Shown: positions 20,352 to 33,921, counted from the first letter of the stretch. The stretch is DNA of 64,000 nt from Silvania hatchlandensis (GCF_025564065.1 NZ_JAMGZK010000055.1:1-64000); one strand, 5' to 3'. The notes: a model not told the origin generated them from the sequence alone. Program-made: numbers and translations.

Positions 20352-20951
20352 TTATCGCCACCACTGGCGAAACTTCTTATAACGCCATGCCAGCATTATC
20401 AGCGCCAGGAGCGCATAGATGATCGGCTGCGGTGACAGAATTTTCACTGACCAAAGGTAGTGTATGGGGGCCAGGATCGCGACAAGATACACGAAATTAT
20501 GCAGAAATTGCCAGCGTCGACCCAGTTTTCGCTGCGCGTACTGGGTGGAGGTCAACGTCAGGGCCAGTAAGATAATCCAGCTGATAATCCCCAGCGTTAA
20601 GTACGGGCGGGTGATCAGTTCGCGGCCAAGCAGACCCAGATTGTTGATGCCGAGTTCCAGCAGCGCATAGCTGGTGAGATGCAGGCTCGCCCAGGCAAAG
20701 CACCATAATCCCAGCAGGCGTCGGGTGCGGATCAGCAGGGGTTGTCTGGCGTAACGCGCCAGTGGAGAGATAAGCAGGGTCGCCAGTAAAAATTTCAGTG
20801 CCGTCCTGCCGGTAAAGTGCTGGATATCTTTTGCCGGATCGGCACTGAATCCGCCGTGGCTGACGGCCCAGCACAGCCATATAAAAGGAAGCAGCCCCGC
20901 CAGATGCAGGGCAACTTTCAGCCAGATAATCTGCTTTGCTGTCAGACGCAC
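20352..20951 (-). CDS. msrQ: Heme-binding membrane subunit MsrQ of methionine sulfoxide reductase
   Basis: A 199-residue inner-membrane b-type cytochrome that passes quinol electrons to periplasmic MsrP. About six helices are visible, with His residues in [17 protein letters not shown] and [17 protein letters not shown] as candidate heme ligands. The start abuts the msrP stop directly (20951/20952), so the two form one operon. In E. coli the pair lies elsewhere, beside hprSR. Confidence 0.94.
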   Translation of the reverse strand: MRLTAKQIIWLKVALHLAGLLPFIWLCWAVSHGGFSADPAKDIQHFTGRTALKFLLATLLISPLARYARQPLLIRTRRLLGLWCFAWASLHLTSYALLELGINNLGLLGRELITRPYLTLGIISWIILLALTLTSTQYAQRKLGRRWQFLHNFVYLVAILAPIHYLWSVKILSPQPIIYALLALIMLAWRYKKFRQWWR

Positions 20952-21953
20952 TTAGAAAAACTCCCGTAAGTCGAGGCCGCGATACAGTGACGCCACCTGG
21001 TCGGCATAACCGTTAAACAGCAGGGTGGGCTGGCGTTTAACGTCCAGTGCGCCGCCCGAGCCAATAAAACGCTCGCTGGCCTGCGACCAGCGCGGATGAT
21101 CGACGTGCGGATTCACGTTGGCGTAAAAACCGTATTCGTTCGGCGCGGCAAGATTCCAGGTGGTGGGTGGACGCTCGCGGGTCAGCCTGATGCTGACAAT
21201 CGATTTAATCCCTTTAAAGCCATATTTCCACGGCACGGTCAGGCGGATCGGCGCCCCGTTTTGCGGCGGCAGCGCTTTGCCGTACACCCCGACGGTCAGC
21301 AGCGTCAGCGGATGCATGGCTTCGTCAAGGCGCAGCCCTTCCACATATGGGTACTCAAGTCCGCCGCCGATAAAGCGGTCCTGCTGCCCGGGCATCACCT
21401 CTGGCGCGTAAAGGGTCTTGAAGGCGACATATTTTGCATTGCTGGTGGGTTCAACCATCGCCAGTAATTTATGCAGCGGAAAACCAATCCATGGCACTAC
21501 CATCGACCAGGCTTCCACGCAGCGCATGCGGTAGATTCGCTCCTCCAGCGGGAAGCGGCGGGTTAAATCGTCATAATCGAGGGTCAGAGGTTTAGCCACT
21601 TCGCCCTCAATTTTCAGCGTCCAGGGATCGGTTTTCAGGCTCCCGGCGTTGGCGGCAGGATCGGCTTTATCCAGTCCAAATTCATAGAAGTTGTTGTAGC
21701 CCGTGACCTTCTCCTCCGGCGTTTTAGCAAGCGGACTCTGCCACTGCGCAGGCTGGGTAAAGGTGAGGGGTTTACCGGGAGGCGCTTTCGGGCGGTCGTT
21801 GCCCTTAAACCAGTCCAGCAGATCGGCGTGGGCGAGGGGAGAGAGAGTCAAGGCTCCAGCGCTGATCCCCAGCATCTTCAGGACCTGGCGACGCTTGAGC
21901 ATAAAAACGGATTCCGCGGTGACATCGGTTTCCGTAAGGGGTTTGAGTTTCAT
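20952..21953 (-). CDS. msrP: Periplasmic methionine sulfoxide reductase catalytic subunit MsrP
   Basis: A 333-residue molybdopterin enzyme that repairs oxidised methionines in periplasmic proteins. The Tat signal is [24 protein letters not shown]. The Mo-ligand Cys lies in [18 protein letters not shown]. The frame starts five codons earlier, but ATG 21953 sits 5 nt after GGAGG and aligns with E. coli MsrP. A strong hairpin overlaps that ribosome site. It lies downstream of acuI, 77 bp away. Confidence 0.95.
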   Translation of the reverse strand: MKLKPLTETDVTAESVFMLKRRQVLKMLGISAGALTLSPLAHADLLDWFKGNDRPKAPPGKPLTFTQPAQWQSPLAKTPEEKVTGYNNFYEFGLDKADPAANAGSLKTDPWTLKIEGEVAKPLTLDYDDLTRRFPLEERIYRMRCVEAWSMVVPWIGFPLHKLLAMVEPTSNAKYVAFKTLYAPEVMPGQQDRFIGGGLEYPYVEGLRLDEAMHPLTLLTVGVYGKALPPQNGAPIRLTVPWKYGFKGIKSIVSIRLTRERPPTTWNLAAPNEYGFYANVNPHVDHPRWSQASERFIGSGGALDVKRQPTLLFNGYADQVASLYRGLDLREFF

Positions 21954-21960
21954 GGCATCC

Positions 21961-21990
21961 TCCGTCATGCATTTTTCTAAGCATGACGGA
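21961..21990 (-). promoter_or_regulatory. Hairpin overlapping the msrP ribosome-binding site
   Basis: A perfect 10-bp stem TCCGTCATGC/GCATGACGGA with a 10-nt loop lies in the msrP leader. The last three bases of its 3' arm are the first three of the GGAGG Shine-Dalgarno sequence. It has no U tract, so it looks like a translation or stability element rather than a terminator (inference). Confidence 0.55.
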
Positions 21991-22030
21991 GGAGAAGGGT
22001 TAACGCGAATATGTCACGAAAATTTGAAGA

Positions 22031-23005
22031 TTAGGCAATCTTCACCAGCGTACGGCCCTGGATCTGATTGTTGACGATCTTCGCAGCAAATTCCGGCGCC
22101 TGCTCAAGGCTAATCTGGGTGGCACTCTGCGTGTAGAAAGATTCTGGCAGATCCTGCACCAGACGTTCCCAGGCCTGCGCGCGGCGTACGGCAGGGGTCA
22201 TAACCGAATCCACACCCTGCAGACGGACATTACGCAGGATAAACGGCATCACCGTTGTCGGCAGGGTGAATCCCCCCGCCAGGCCACAGGCCGCCACGCA
22301 GCCGCCGTAGTTCATCTGCGCCAGCACTTTTGCCAGCACTTTATCACCGACGGTATCGACCGCCCCTGCCCAGATCTGTTTTTCCAGCGGACGGGTTTCG
22401 GCAAACTCATCGCGGCTCAGAATACGGCTGGCTCCCAGCTGACGCAGATAGTCATGGGTGCTTTCGCGACCCGACACCGCCGCCACCTGATAGCCCAGCT
22501 TGTGCAGCAGCGCGACCGCCGTACTGCCTACGCCGCCGCTGGCGCCGGTAACCACCACTTCACCAGACTCTGGACGCACGCCTGCTTCTTCCAGCGCCAT
22601 TACGCACAGCATCGCGGTAAAACCGGCCGTGCCGACGATCATCGCTTTACGCCCGTCCATTCCTTTTGGCATCGGCACCAGCCAGTCACCGTTGACGCGC
22701 GCCTGCGCCGCCAGTCCGCCCCAGTGGTTTTCGCCCACGCCCCAGCCGGTCAGCAGCACCTGCTGGCCGGTATGAAAACGCGGATCTTCGCTGGTGTGTA
22801 CGCGCCCGGCAAAGTCGATACCAGGCACCATCGGGAAATTACGGATGATTTTGCCGGTGCCGGTAATGGCGAGTGCATCTTTGTAGTTCAGGCTGGACCA
22901 GTCGATATCAACGGTCACGGCACCTTCAGGCAGGCGGCTCTCCTCAATAGATTGCACTGATGCCAGTGTTTTGCCTTCCTGTTGTTCTAAGATCAAAGCC
23001 TGCAT
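22031..23005 (-). CDS. acuI: Acrylyl-CoA reductase AcuI
   Basis: A 324-residue NADPH-dependent medium-chain reductase of the YhdH/YhfP family, converting toxic acrylyl-CoA to propionyl-CoA. The N-terminal GroES-like fold begins MQALILEQQEGK; SLNYKDALAITGTGKI is family-typical. The nucleotide-binding segment is VVTGASGGVGSTAVALLHKLGY. It lacks the zinc-binding cysteines of alcohol dehydrogenases, as expected. It is divergent from csrD, with a 183-bp shared upstream region. Confidence 0.95.
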   Translation of the reverse strand: MQALILEQQEGKTLASVQSIEESRLPEGAVTVDIDWSSLNYKDALAITGTGKIIRNFPMVPGIDFAGRVHTSEDPRFHTGQQVLLTGWGVGENHWGGLAAQARVNGDWLVPMPKGMDGRKAMIVGTAGFTAMLCVMALEEAGVRPESGEVVVTGASGGVGSTAVALLHKLGYQVAAVSGRESTHDYLRQLGASRILSRDEFAETRPLEKQIWAGAVDTVGDKVLAKVLAQMNYGGCVAACGLAGGFTLPTTVMPFILRNVRLQGVDSVMTPAVRRAQAWERLVQDLPESFYTQSATQISLEQAPEFAAKIVNNQIQGRTLVKIA

Positions 23006-23188
23006 ACGGATTCCTTACTCAGCATGATGATGGGAAAATAATTTTTGAAGACTATACTCGCTCAGTGACGTGCAATGCCGATTTAACGCAATAAATTGCC
23101 AGATACACCCGATTTGGTAGTATGCCGATGTGTATTGCAAGTTAGCGCTCACTTGCTATCCCCATCAACTCACGGAGTAATCTCAAGG

Positions 23189-25129
23189 ATGCGATTATCG
23201 ACGAAGTTCTCCGCTTTTATCACCCTGCTTACCGGATTGACCATTTTTGTCATCCTGATCGGTTGCTCGCTGAGTTTTTATAACGCGATCCAGGGCAAGC
23301 TGGTGAACCGCATGCAGTCCGTCGCATCGGTCATCGATTCCCGTCTGGTCAGCACCTCTTTTTCCGCGCTCTCGCAACAGTTGGATGAGCTGATGGTGCC
23401 CGTGGACATTACGCAGGTTGAGATTAAGCAGGGCGATCACCGCGTTTTCATTCACACGGCGCCGCACCGCTATCGCCCTGCGGGAACGCAGTACAACACA
23501 CGCGAACTGACGGTCGAGTCGCTGAAAAACCCCGGAATGAGCATCAATCTGGTCTATCAGGATCCGATGACCAGCTACTTCCGCTCACTGATGACGACCG
23601 CGCCGCTGACGATAGCGATTTTGCTGATAGTGGCGGTGATTTTCCTCGCGGTGCGCTGGTTGCGCCGCCAGTTGTCCGGGCAGGAGCTACTGGAGACGCG
23701 GGCGGCGCGGATCCTCAATGGCGAGCGCGGAGCGCAGGTACGTGGTTCCGTCTATGAATGGCCATCGCGCACCAGCAGCGCGTTGGACGCGCTGCTCTCC
23801 GACATCCAGTTTGCCAGCGATCAGCGGAGCCGGATGGACACACTGATTCGCTCCTACGCTGCCCATGACAACAAAACAGGCCTTAATAATCGTCTGTTCT
23901 TTGACAGTCAGCTGGCAACCCTGCTGGAAGACCAGGAGAAAGTCGGCTCGCACGGCGTGGTGATGATTGCTCGCCTGCCCGATTTCGATCTCCTGAAAGA
24001 CAACTGGGGGCGCTCGGTGGCGGAAGAGAACCTGTTTACGCTCATCAATCTGCTCTCCACCTTTATTATGCGTTACCCCGGCGCGCTGCTGGCGCGCTAT
24101 CGCCGCAGTGATTACGCGGTGCTGCTGCCGCATCGCACCCTGAAAGAGTCGGAAAGCATCGCCAGCCTGCTGCTGAAAGCGGTGGATGCGCTGCCCCCGA
24201 GCAAAATGCTCGATCGCGATGATATGGTGCATATCGGTATTTACGCCTGGCGCAGCGGGCAGGCAACCGAACAGGTCATGGAACATGCTGAAGCCGCCAC
24301 GCGCAATGCGGTGCTGCAGGGGGCAAACGGCTGGGCGGTGTACGATGATTCTCTCCCGGAAAAAGGGCGCGGTAACGTGCGCTGGCGTACCCTGATTGAG
24401 CAGATGCTCACCCGGGGCGGGCCGAGGATTTACCAAAAACCGGCGGTAATGAATAACGGAGAGGTCCACCATCGGGAGCTACTGTGCCGTGTTTTTGACG
24501 GTAATGAGGAAGTGGGATCCGCCGAGTATCTGCCGATGGTTCTGCAGTTTGGGCTCTCAGAAGAGTACGATCGCCAGCAAATTTCTCGATTGATGCCATT
24601 CTTATCCTTCTGGCCGGAAGAGACGCTGGCGTTGCAGGTGACGGTGGAGTCGCTGATCCGCCCACGTTTCCAGCGCTGGCTGCGGGATCTGCTGATGCAA
24701 TGTGAAAAATCGCAGCGGAAGCGGATTATTTTTGAACTTGCAGAGGCGGATGTTTGTCAACACATCAGTCGGTTACAGCCGATTGTCCGGTTGATCAGTG
24801 CGCTGGGCGCGCGCGTTGCGGTGACGCAGGCGGGCCTGACGCTGGTCAGCACCAGCTGGATTAAGGTGCTGGAGGTGGAGCTGCTGAAGCTGCATCCCGC
24901 ACTGGTCAGGAATATTGAAAAACGCACCGAAAACCAGCTGCTGGTTCAGAGTCTGGTTGAAGCCTGTAAGGGAACAAAGACGCATGTATTTGCGACCGGT
25001 GTGCGGTCCAGAACCGAATGGCAGACGTTGACAGAACGCGGAGTTACAGGGGGTCAAGGCGATTTTTTCGCGGCCTCTCAGCCTCTTGACACTAATGTGA
25101 AAAAATATTCGCAAAGATACTCTGTTTAA
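23189..25129 (+). CDS. csrD: Csr regulatory protein CsrD (degenerate GGDEF-EAL)
   Basis: A 646-residue membrane protein that targets the CsrB and CsrC sRNAs for RNase E decay. Two membrane helices (about 10-32 and 135-155) flank a periplasmic loop. The GGDEF site is degenerate (YRRSDYAVLL) and the EAL site is degenerate (HHRELLCRVF), matching its lack of c-di-GMP activity. The frame opens 31 codons earlier, but ATG 23189 gives the E. coli length and the start MRLSTKFSAF. It is followed by mreB. Confidence 0.95.
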   Translation: MRLSTKFSAFITLLTGLTIFVILIGCSLSFYNAIQGKLVNRMQSVASVIDSRLVSTSFSALSQQLDELMVPVDITQVEIKQGDHRVFIHTAPHRYRPAGTQYNTRELTVESLKNPGMSINLVYQDPMTSYFRSLMTTAPLTIAILLIVAVIFLAVRWLRRQLSGQELLETRAARILNGERGAQVRGSVYEWPSRTSSALDALLSDIQFASDQRSRMDTLIRSYAAHDNKTGLNNRLFFDSQLATLLEDQEKVGSHGVVMIARLPDFDLLKDNWGRSVAEENLFTLINLLSTFIMRYPGALLARYRRSDYAVLLPHRTLKESESIASLLLKAVDALPPSKMLDRDDMVHIGIYAWRSGQATEQVMEHAEAATRNAVLQGANGWAVYDDSLPEKGRGNVRWRTLIEQMLTRGGPRIYQKPAVMNNGEVHHRELLCRVFDGNEEVGSAEYLPMVLQFGLSEEYDRQQISRLMPFLSFWPEETLALQVTVESLIRPRFQRWLRDLLMQCEKSQRKRIIFELAEADVCQHISRLQPIVRLISALGARVAVTQAGLTLVSTSWIKVLEVELLKLHPALVRNIEKRTENQLLVQSLVEACKGTKTHVFATGVRSRTEWQTLTERGVTGGQGDFFAASQPLDTNVKKYSQRYSV

Positions 25130-25283
25130 CCTGCCGTTTGGTGAGTTTTCACGTAGAATATCGCGCCTGTAGCGTAAAGTGTGACGCACAAAAAGACAGT
25201 GAACGTCCTTTAACGGATTACAAATAAAAGTGAGAAACGCAGCTGTTTGCTCAGTCCTGAGGGAGTCAGGTGCCGATTTGTAA

Positions 25284-26453
<1,170 letters not shown>

Positions 26454-26462
26454 TCAGGTGTG

Positions 26463-26486
26463 AAAGGGTAGCGGATGCTACCCTTT
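26463..26486 (+). terminator. Attenuating hairpin between mreB and mreC
   Basis: A perfect 10-bp stem AAAGGGTAGC-GGAT-GCTACCCTTT follows the mreB stop by 9 bp and leads into CTCTCT. The weak pyrimidine tail suggests partial termination, which would make MreB more abundant than MreCD. Confidence 0.65.
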
Positions 26487-26514
26487 CTCTCTGACGCGAG
26501 AGTACGCATAGCCT

Positions 26515-28016
<1,502 letters not shown>

Positions 28017-28025
28017 AAGGTTTCT

Positions 28026-28619
28026 ATGACGTCTTTGTATCTCGCTTCCGGCTCCCCGCGCCGTCAGGAACTCCTGACCCAGTTAGGGGTGTCTTTTGAA
28101 CGTATCGTGACCGGCATTGAAGAACAGCGTGCCGCGGGCGAAAGCGCACAACAGTATGTTTCTCGTCTTGCGCGGGAAAAGGCACAGGCAGGCGTGGCTC
28201 AGACGCCGCGCGATTTGCCGGTGCTTGGAGCTGATACCATCGTGATCCTCAACGGTGAAGTCCTCGAGAAACCGCACGATGCCGCGCATGCGGCGCAAAT
28301 GCTGCGTAAATTGTCCGGGCATACGCATCAGGTGATGACCGCCGTCGCGCTGGCAGACAGTCAGCACGTGCTGGACTGTCTGGTTGTCACCGATGTCACG
28401 TTCAGAGTACTCACAGAAGAGGATATCGCTGTTTATATCGCCAGCGGTGAACCTATGGATAAAGCAGGTGCATACGGTATTCAAGGGTTGGGTGGCTGTT
28501 TTGTCAGGAAGATTGCTGGCAGCTATCACGCCGTAGTCGGCTTACCGCTGGTGGAAACGTATGAGTTGCTGAGCAATTTTAACTCACTACGTGAGGGAAG
28601 GGATAATTATGACGGCTGA
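28026..28619 (+). CDS. yhdE: Maf-family dTTP/UTP pyrophosphatase
   Basis: A 197-residue house-cleaning nucleotide phosphatase, the same length as E. coli YhdE. The N-terminal Maf motif is [12 protein letters not shown], and the substrate-specificity and catalytic segment is [17 protein letters not shown]. The C terminus has [12 protein letters not shown]. It hydrolyses dTTP, UTP and modified pyrimidine nucleotides. It overlaps rng by 11 bp. Maf proteins can also affect division when overproduced. Confidence 0.94.
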   Translation: MTSLYLASGSPRRQELLTQLGVSFERIVTGIEEQRAAGESAQQYVSRLAREKAQAGVAQTPRDLPVLGADTIVILNGEVLEKPHDAAHAAQMLRKLSGHTHQVMTAVALADSQHVLDCLVVTDVTFRVLTEEDIAVYIASGEPMDKAGAYGIQGLGGCFVRKIAGSYHAVVGLPLVETYELLSNFNSLREGRDNYDG

Positions 28620-30078
28620 ATTGTTGGTAAACGTAACGCCATCCGAAACGCGTGTAGCCTATATCGATGGCGGAATTCTTCAGGAAATTCATATCGAGCG
28701 CGAAGCGCGGCGCGGGATCGTAGGCAATATCTACAAAGGTCGCGTCAGTCGTGTTCTGCCGGGTATGCAGGCGGCATTTGTAGATATTGGCCTTGATAAG
28801 GCCGCGTTCCTGCATGCATCTGACATCATGCCGCATACCGAATGCGTGGCGGGTGAAGAGCAAAAACAATTTACCGTGCGTGATATCTCCGAACTGGTGC
28901 GTCAGGGCCAGGACCTGATGGTGCAGGTGGTGAAAGATCCGCTTGGTACCAAAGGCGCACGTCTCACTACCGACATCACGTTACCCTCCCGCTATCTGGT
29001 CTTTATGCCCGGTGCTTCTCACGTTGGCGTTTCGCAACGTATTGAGAGCGAAACCGAGCGCGAGCGCCTGAAAAAAGTGGTTGGCGCTTACTGCGACGAG
29101 CAGGGCGGATTTATTATCCGCACCGCGGCTGAGGGGATTAGCGAAGACGATCTGGCCTCGGATGCCGCCTACCTGAAACGCGTCTGGACAAAGGTGATGG
29201 AGCGTAAAAAGCGCAACCAGACCCGCTACCAGATGTACGGTGAGCTGGCGCTTGCCCAGCGCGTGCTGCGCGACTTTGCCGATGCTCAGCTCGATCGCAT
29301 TCGCGTCGACTCTCGTCTGACGTATGATGCGCTGCTGGAGTTTACTGCTGAGTACATTCCCGAGATGCCCGGCCTGCTGGAGCATTACAGCGGACGTCAG
29401 CCGATCTTCGATCTGTACGATGTTGAAAATGAAATTCAGCGCGCGCTTGAGCGTAAGGTTGAGCTCAAGTCCGGTGGTTATCTGATTATTGATCAGACCG
29501 AAGCGATGACCACGGTGGATATCAATACCGGGGCGTTTGTTGGCCATCGCAATCTGGACGACACCATATTTAACACCAACATCGAAGCAACGCAGGCCAT
29601 TGCTCGCCAGCTTCGTCTGCGCAATCTGGGTGGCATTATCATCATCGACTTTATCGATATGAGTAATGAAGATCACCGTCGCCGCGTTCTGCACTCGCTG
29701 GAGCAGGCGCTGAGTAAAGATCGCGTTAAAACCAGCATCAATGGCTTCTCGCAGCTGGGGCTGGTGGAGATGACCCGCAAGCGCACCCGTGAAAGCGTGG
29801 AGCATGTGCTGTGCAACGAATGCCCGACCTGCCATGGCCGCGGCACGGTGAAGACCGTGGAGACGGTCTGTTATGAGATCATGCGTGAGATTGTCCGCGT
29901 TCATCATGCCTACGACTCCGACCGATTCCTGGTCTATGCTTCTCCCTCAGTGGCCGAAGCCCTGAAAGGGGAAGAGTCGCATGCCCTGGCAGAAGTGGAA
30001 ATTTTTGTCGGCAAACAGGTCAAAGTACAAATCGAGCCGCTCTACAATCCGGAGCAGTTTGACGTGGTGATGATGTAA
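28609..30078 (+). CDS. rng: Ribonuclease G
   Basis: A 489-residue endoribonuclease of the RNase E/G family, which matures the 16S 5' end and decays some mRNAs. An S1 RNA-binding domain lies near 35-120 ([18 protein letters not shown]). The catalytic DNase I-like part holds [11 protein letters not shown] and the metal Asp in IIIIDFIDM. The zinc link is [11 protein letters not shown]. The frame opens six codons earlier, but ATG 28609 after GAGGGAAGGG matches E. coli. It overlaps the Maf gene by 11 bp. Confidence 0.97.
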   Translation: MTAELLVNVTPSETRVAYIDGGILQEIHIEREARRGIVGNIYKGRVSRVLPGMQAAFVDIGLDKAAFLHASDIMPHTECVAGEEQKQFTVRDISELVRQGQDLMVQVVKDPLGTKGARLTTDITLPSRYLVFMPGASHVGVSQRIESETERERLKKVVGAYCDEQGGFIIRTAAEGISEDDLASDAAYLKRVWTKVMERKKRNQTRYQMYGELALAQRVLRDFADAQLDRIRVDSRLTYDALLEFTAEYIPEMPGLLEHYSGRQPIFDLYDVENEIQRALERKVELKSGGYLIIDQTEAMTTVDINTGAFVGHRNLDDTIFNTNIEATQAIARQLRLRNLGGIIIIDFIDMSNEDHRRRVLHSLEQALSKDRVKTSINGFSQLGLVEMTRKRTRESVEHVLCNECPTCHGRGTVKTVETVCYEIMREIVRVHHAYDSDRFLVYASPSVAEALKGEESHALAEVEIFVGKQVKVQIEPLYNPEQFDVVMM

Positions 30079-30080
30079 CC

Positions 30081-30094
30081 CGCAGCATGCTGCG
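30081..30094. other. Palindrome between rng and yhdP
   Basis: CGCAGCATGCTGCG is a perfect 14-bp palindrome 2 bp after the rng stop. It could be a short mRNA hairpin or a protein site; the sequence does not say which. Confidence 0.4.
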
Positions 30095-30123
30095 AGATAA
30101 GAACGGCTGACAAGGAGCGACGC

Positions 30124-33100
30124 GTGAGGCGACTGCCGGGGATTTTATTGCTTACAGGGGCAACGCTGATTGTGATTGTCGCGCTGCTCGTAAGCGGGCT
30201 GCGTCTCGTATTGCCGCATCTGGACAGCTGGCGTCCACAGTTGCTGGAGAAAATTGAAACCGCCACTGGTGTGCCTGTGGCGGCAAGCCAGCTCAGCGCA
30301 AGCTGGCAAAATTTTGGCCCGACCCTCGACGTGCGCGACATCAACGCCCAACTGAAAGATGGCGGCTATCTCAAAATCAACCGCGTAACTCTGGCGCTGG
30401 ACGTGTGGCAAAGCCTGCTGCACCTGCGCTGGCAGTTTCGCGATCTCACCTTTTATCAACTGCAGTATCTGACCAACACCCCACTGCGCAGCGATGAGCA
30501 GGGCGACGGCTTTGAAGCCAACCGCATCAGCGATCTGTTCCTGCGCCAGTTTGACCACTTTGATCTGCGCGACAGTGAAATCAGCTTTATCACCCTTTCC
30601 GGGCAGCGCGCAGAACTGGCTATTCCCCAACTGACCTGGCTTAATGGCAAAGATCGGCACCGCGCCGAGGGGCAGGTGAGCCTCTCCAGCCTCAACGGCC
30701 AGCACGGCGTGATGCAGGTACGTATGGATCTGCGCGACGACGATGGTCTGCTGAATAACGGCAAGGTATGGCTGCAGGCGGACGATGTGGACGTCAAACC
30801 CTGGCTCGGGGAGTGGTTGCAGCAGAACATGCAGCTGGAAACCGCTCGCTTTAGCATCGAAGGCTGGATGACCCTCACTAAAGGCCAGTTCGCCAGCGGT
30901 GATATCTGGCTCAAACAGGGGGGAGCCAGCTGGGCCGGCGAACGCCGTCAGCATCAGCTCTCCGTCGATAACCTTACCGCACATGTGACCCGCGAACAGG
31001 GCGGCTGGCAGTTCGCCATCCCGGACACCCGCATCACAATGGATAACAAACCCTGGCCACGCGGCGCACTGGCGCTGGCCTGGATCCCGGCGCAGGACGT
31101 TGGCGGTGTCGACAGCAAGCGCAGCGACGAGCTGCGCATCCGCGCCAGCAACCTGAAGCTCGAAAGCCTCGAAGGCTTGCGTACCCTCGCGGGCAAGCTC
31201 TCTCCGGCGCTGGGTGAGATCTGGCAGGCTACGCAGCCGGTCGGGGCCATCAACACCCTGGCGCTGGATATTCCTCTGCAGGCCACCGAGAAAACCCGCT
31301 TTAACGTCGCGTGGACCGATTTAGCCTGGAAGCAGTGGAAGATGCTGCCGGGGGCCGAGCATTTCAGCGGAACGCTGGAAGGCAGCGTGGAGGATGGCCG
31401 TCTGACCGCCAACATGCGTGAGGCGAAAATGCCTTACGAAACCGTTTTCCGCGCGCCGCTGGAAATCGAAAAAGGCACGGCGACCCTCAACTGGCTGAAA
31501 AACGAAAATGGCTTCCAGCTCGACGGGCGCAATATCGACGTCAAAGCCAAAGGGGTGCATGCCCGGGGCGATTTCCGCTATTTACAGCCGACGGGTGATG
31601 AGCCCTGGCTGGGGATCCTGGCGGGCATCAGCACTGACGATGGTGCCCAGGCCTGGCGCTATTTCCCGGAAAACCTGATGGGTAAAGAGCTGGTGGATTA
31701 CCTGAGCGGTGCCATCCAGGGAGGCCAATCCGATAACACCACGCTGGTGTATGGCGGCAATCCACACCTGTTCCCGTATAAGCACAACGAAGGGCAGTTC
31801 CAGGTATGGGTGCCGTTACGCAACGCCACCTATGCTTTCCAGCCGGACTGGCCTGCGTTAAAGAACCTGGATATTACGCTCGATTTCATCAACGACGGCC
31901 TGTGGATGAAAACGGATCGCGTGGCGCTGGGGGGCGTGACGGCGAGTAATCTGGCGGCGGCGATCCCGGACTATTCGAAAGAAAAGCTGCTGATTGACGC
32001 CGATATTAACGGGCCCGGCAAAGCCGTTGGACCCTACTTCGACGAGACACCGCTGGATGATTCGCTGGGTGCCACACTCAAGCAGCTCCAGCTGGATGGC
32101 GATGTGAATGCTCGCTTACATCTGGATATTCCACTGGATGGTACCCTGACCACCGCCAAAGGCGAGGTCAGGCTCAAAAACAACAGCCTGTTGATCAAGC
32201 CGCTGGACAGCACCCTGACCAATCTGAGCGGCCAGTTCAGCTTTGTTAATGGCGACCTGAAAAGTGGGCCGCTGACCGCCAGCTGGTTTGGTCAGCCGGT
32301 CAATGTCGATTTCTCAACCACCGAAGGCAACAAAGCCTATCAGGTGGCGGTAAATCTGGATGGCAACTGGCAGCCTTCGCGGATGCATGTGCTGCCAAAA
32401 CCTGTCAGTCAGTCCCTTGAGGGGCGCGTGCCGTGGAAAGGTAACGTCGCGATTACTCTGCCGTATCGTGGCGATGCGCATTATAAAGTCGATATTAACG
32501 GCGACCTGAAGAACATCAGCAGCGACTTACCGTCGCCGCTGGCTAAGAACGCAGGAGAAGCGCTGCCGGTGAAACTGGCGGTCGACGGGGATCTCAACAG
32601 CTTTACCCTGAGCGGCAACACCAGCAGTAAGAATCACTTCAACAGCCGCTGGCTGCTGAACCGTAAGCTGACGCTGGATCGTGCCATCTGGACCACTGAC
32701 AGCCGCACGCTGCCGCCGTTACCGGAGCAGCCGGGTATCGAACTGAATTTGCCGCCGATGGACGGCGCACAGTGGTTAGCGCTTTTCCAGCGCGGAGTCG
32801 GGCAAAATGTGGATGATGCCGCGCAGTTCCCGCAGCACATCACCGTGCGTACGCCTGCGCTGGCACTGGGCGGACAGCAGTGGAATAACCTGAGCATTGT
32901 CTCGCAGCCCACGGCGAACGGGTCGAAAATCGATGCGCAGGGGCGGGAGATCAACGCCACGGTACTGATGCGCAATTCGGCACCCTGGCAGGCGAATATC
33001 CGCTATCTCTATTACAACCCGGCGGCAGCCACCTCCGGCAGCGGGAGCAACTCCTCTGTGCTCGCAAACGCCAGCCAGATTAATTTTTCCGGCTGGCCTG

Positions 33101-33921
33101 ATTTACAGCTGCGCTGCGCCGAATGCTGGCTGTGGGGGCAGAAGTATGGCCGTATCGACGGCGACTTCGCCATTAAGGGCAACACCTTAACTCTGGCGGG
33201 CGGGCTGGTGGATACCGGCTTTGCCCGTCTGACAGCCAACGGCGAGTGGGTGAACGGCACCGGTGAGCAGCGCACCTCGCTGAAGGGGCAGTTGAAGGGC
33301 CGCAAGCTGGATGCGGCCTTCAACTATTTCGGTGTGAATACGCCGGTTCGCGATTCGTCGTTTGACGTCGATTACGATCTGCACTGGCGCAACCCGCCGT
33401 GGCAGCCGGACGAGGCCTCGCTGAACGGCATCCTGAAAGCCCGGCTCGGCAAAGGTGAAATTGCCAATGTAAGCACCGGTCATGCTGGACAACTGCTGCG
33501 CCTGCTCAGCTTTGACGCGCTGCTGCGCAAGCTGCGTCTGGACTTTAGCGACACCTTCGATGAAGGCTTCTACTTCGACTCCATCAACAGCACCGCGTGG
33601 ATCAAAGACGGCGTCCTGCACACCGATGATACGCTGGTCGATGGACTGGAGGCGGATATCGCCATGAAAGGCTCCGTCAATCTGGTCCGCCGCGAGCTCA
33701 ACATGGAAGCCGTCGTGGCACCGGAGATTTCGGCGACCGTTGGCGTAGCGGCGGCCTTTGCGGTCAACCCGATAGTCGGTGCGGCGGTGTTTGCCGCCAG
33801 TAAAGTACTGGGGCCGCTGTGGAGTAAAGTCTCGATTCTGCGTTATCGCATTACTGGCCCGGTCGATAAACCACAGATTAATGAAGTGCTGCGTCAGCCG
33901 CGCAAAGATGCACAGCAATGA
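30124..33921 (+). CDS. yhdP: AsmA-like envelope protein YhdP
   Basis: A 1265-residue protein (E. coli 1266) with one N-terminal membrane helix (LPGILLLTGATLIVIVALLVSGLRLVL) and a long periplasmic beta-rich body of the AsmA/TamB type. Together with TamB and YdbH it is thought to bridge the membranes and carry phospholipid to the outer membrane. The C-terminal part VVAPEISATVGVAAAFAVNP is conserved. It starts with GTG at 30124 after AAGGAG. It lies between rng and tldD. Confidence 0.95.
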   Translation: MRRLPGILLLTGATLIVIVALLVSGLRLVLPHLDSWRPQLLEKIETATGVPVAASQLSASWQNFGPTLDVRDINAQLKDGGYLKINRVTLALDVWQSLLHLRWQFRDLTFYQLQYLTNTPLRSDEQGDGFEANRISDLFLRQFDHFDLRDSEISFITLSGQRAELAIPQLTWLNGKDRHRAEGQVSLSSLNGQHGVMQVRMDLRDDDGLLNNGKVWLQADDVDVKPWLGEWLQQNMQLETARFSIEGWMTLTKGQFASGDIWLKQGGASWAGERRQHQLSVDNLTAHVTREQGGWQFAIPDTRITMDNKPWPRGALALAWIPAQDVGGVDSKRSDELRIRASNLKLESLEGLRTLAGKLSPALGEIWQATQPVGAINTLALDIPLQATEKTRFNVAWTDLAWKQWKMLPGAEHFSGTLEGSVEDGRLTANMREAKMPYETVFRAPLEIEKGTATLNWLKNENGFQLDGRNIDVKAKGVHARGDFRYLQPTGDEPWLGILAGISTDDGAQAWRYFPENLMGKELVDYLSGAIQGGQSDNTTLVYGGNPHLFPYKHNEGQFQVWVPLRNATYAFQPDWPALKNLDITLDFINDGLWMKTDRVALGGVTASNLAAAIPDYSKEKLLIDADINGPGKAVGPYFDETPLDDSLGATLKQLQLDGDVNARLHLDIPLDGTLTTAKGEVRLKNNSLLIKPLDSTLTNLSGQFSFVNGDLKSGPLTASWFGQPVNVDFSTTEGNKAYQVAVNLDGNWQPSRMHVLPKPVSQSLEGRVPWKGNVAITLPYRGDAHYKVDINGDLKNISSDLPSPLAKNAGEALPVKLAVDGDLNSFTLSGNTSSKNHFNSRWLLNRKLTLDRAIWTTDSRTLPPLPEQPGIELNLPPMDGAQWLALFQRGVGQNVDDAAQFPQHITVRTPALALGGQQWNNLSIVSQPTANGSKIDAQGREINATVLMRNSAPWQANIRYLYYNPAAATSGSGSNSSVLANASQINFSGWPDLQLRCAECWLWGQKYGRIDGDFAIKGNTLTLAGGLVDTGFARLTANGEWVNGTGEQRTSLKGQLKGRKLDAAFNYFGVNTPVRDSSFDVDYDLHWRNPPWQPDEASLNGILKARLGKGEIANVSTGHAGQLLRLLSFDALLRKLRLDFSDTFDEGFYFDSINSTAWIKDGVLHTDDTLVDGLEADIAMKGSVNLVRRELNMEAVVAPEISATVGVAAAFAVNPIVGAAVFAASKVLGPLWSKVSILRYRITGPVDKPQINEVLRQPRKDAQQ

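Noticed and set aside
28981..29907. A 308-codon minus-strand frame over rng
   Set aside because: It is fully antisense to the highly conserved RNase G gene and shows no family features.
30145..30984. A 279-codon minus-strand frame over yhdP
   Set aside because: It is antisense to a well-supported gene and has no start signal or domain.
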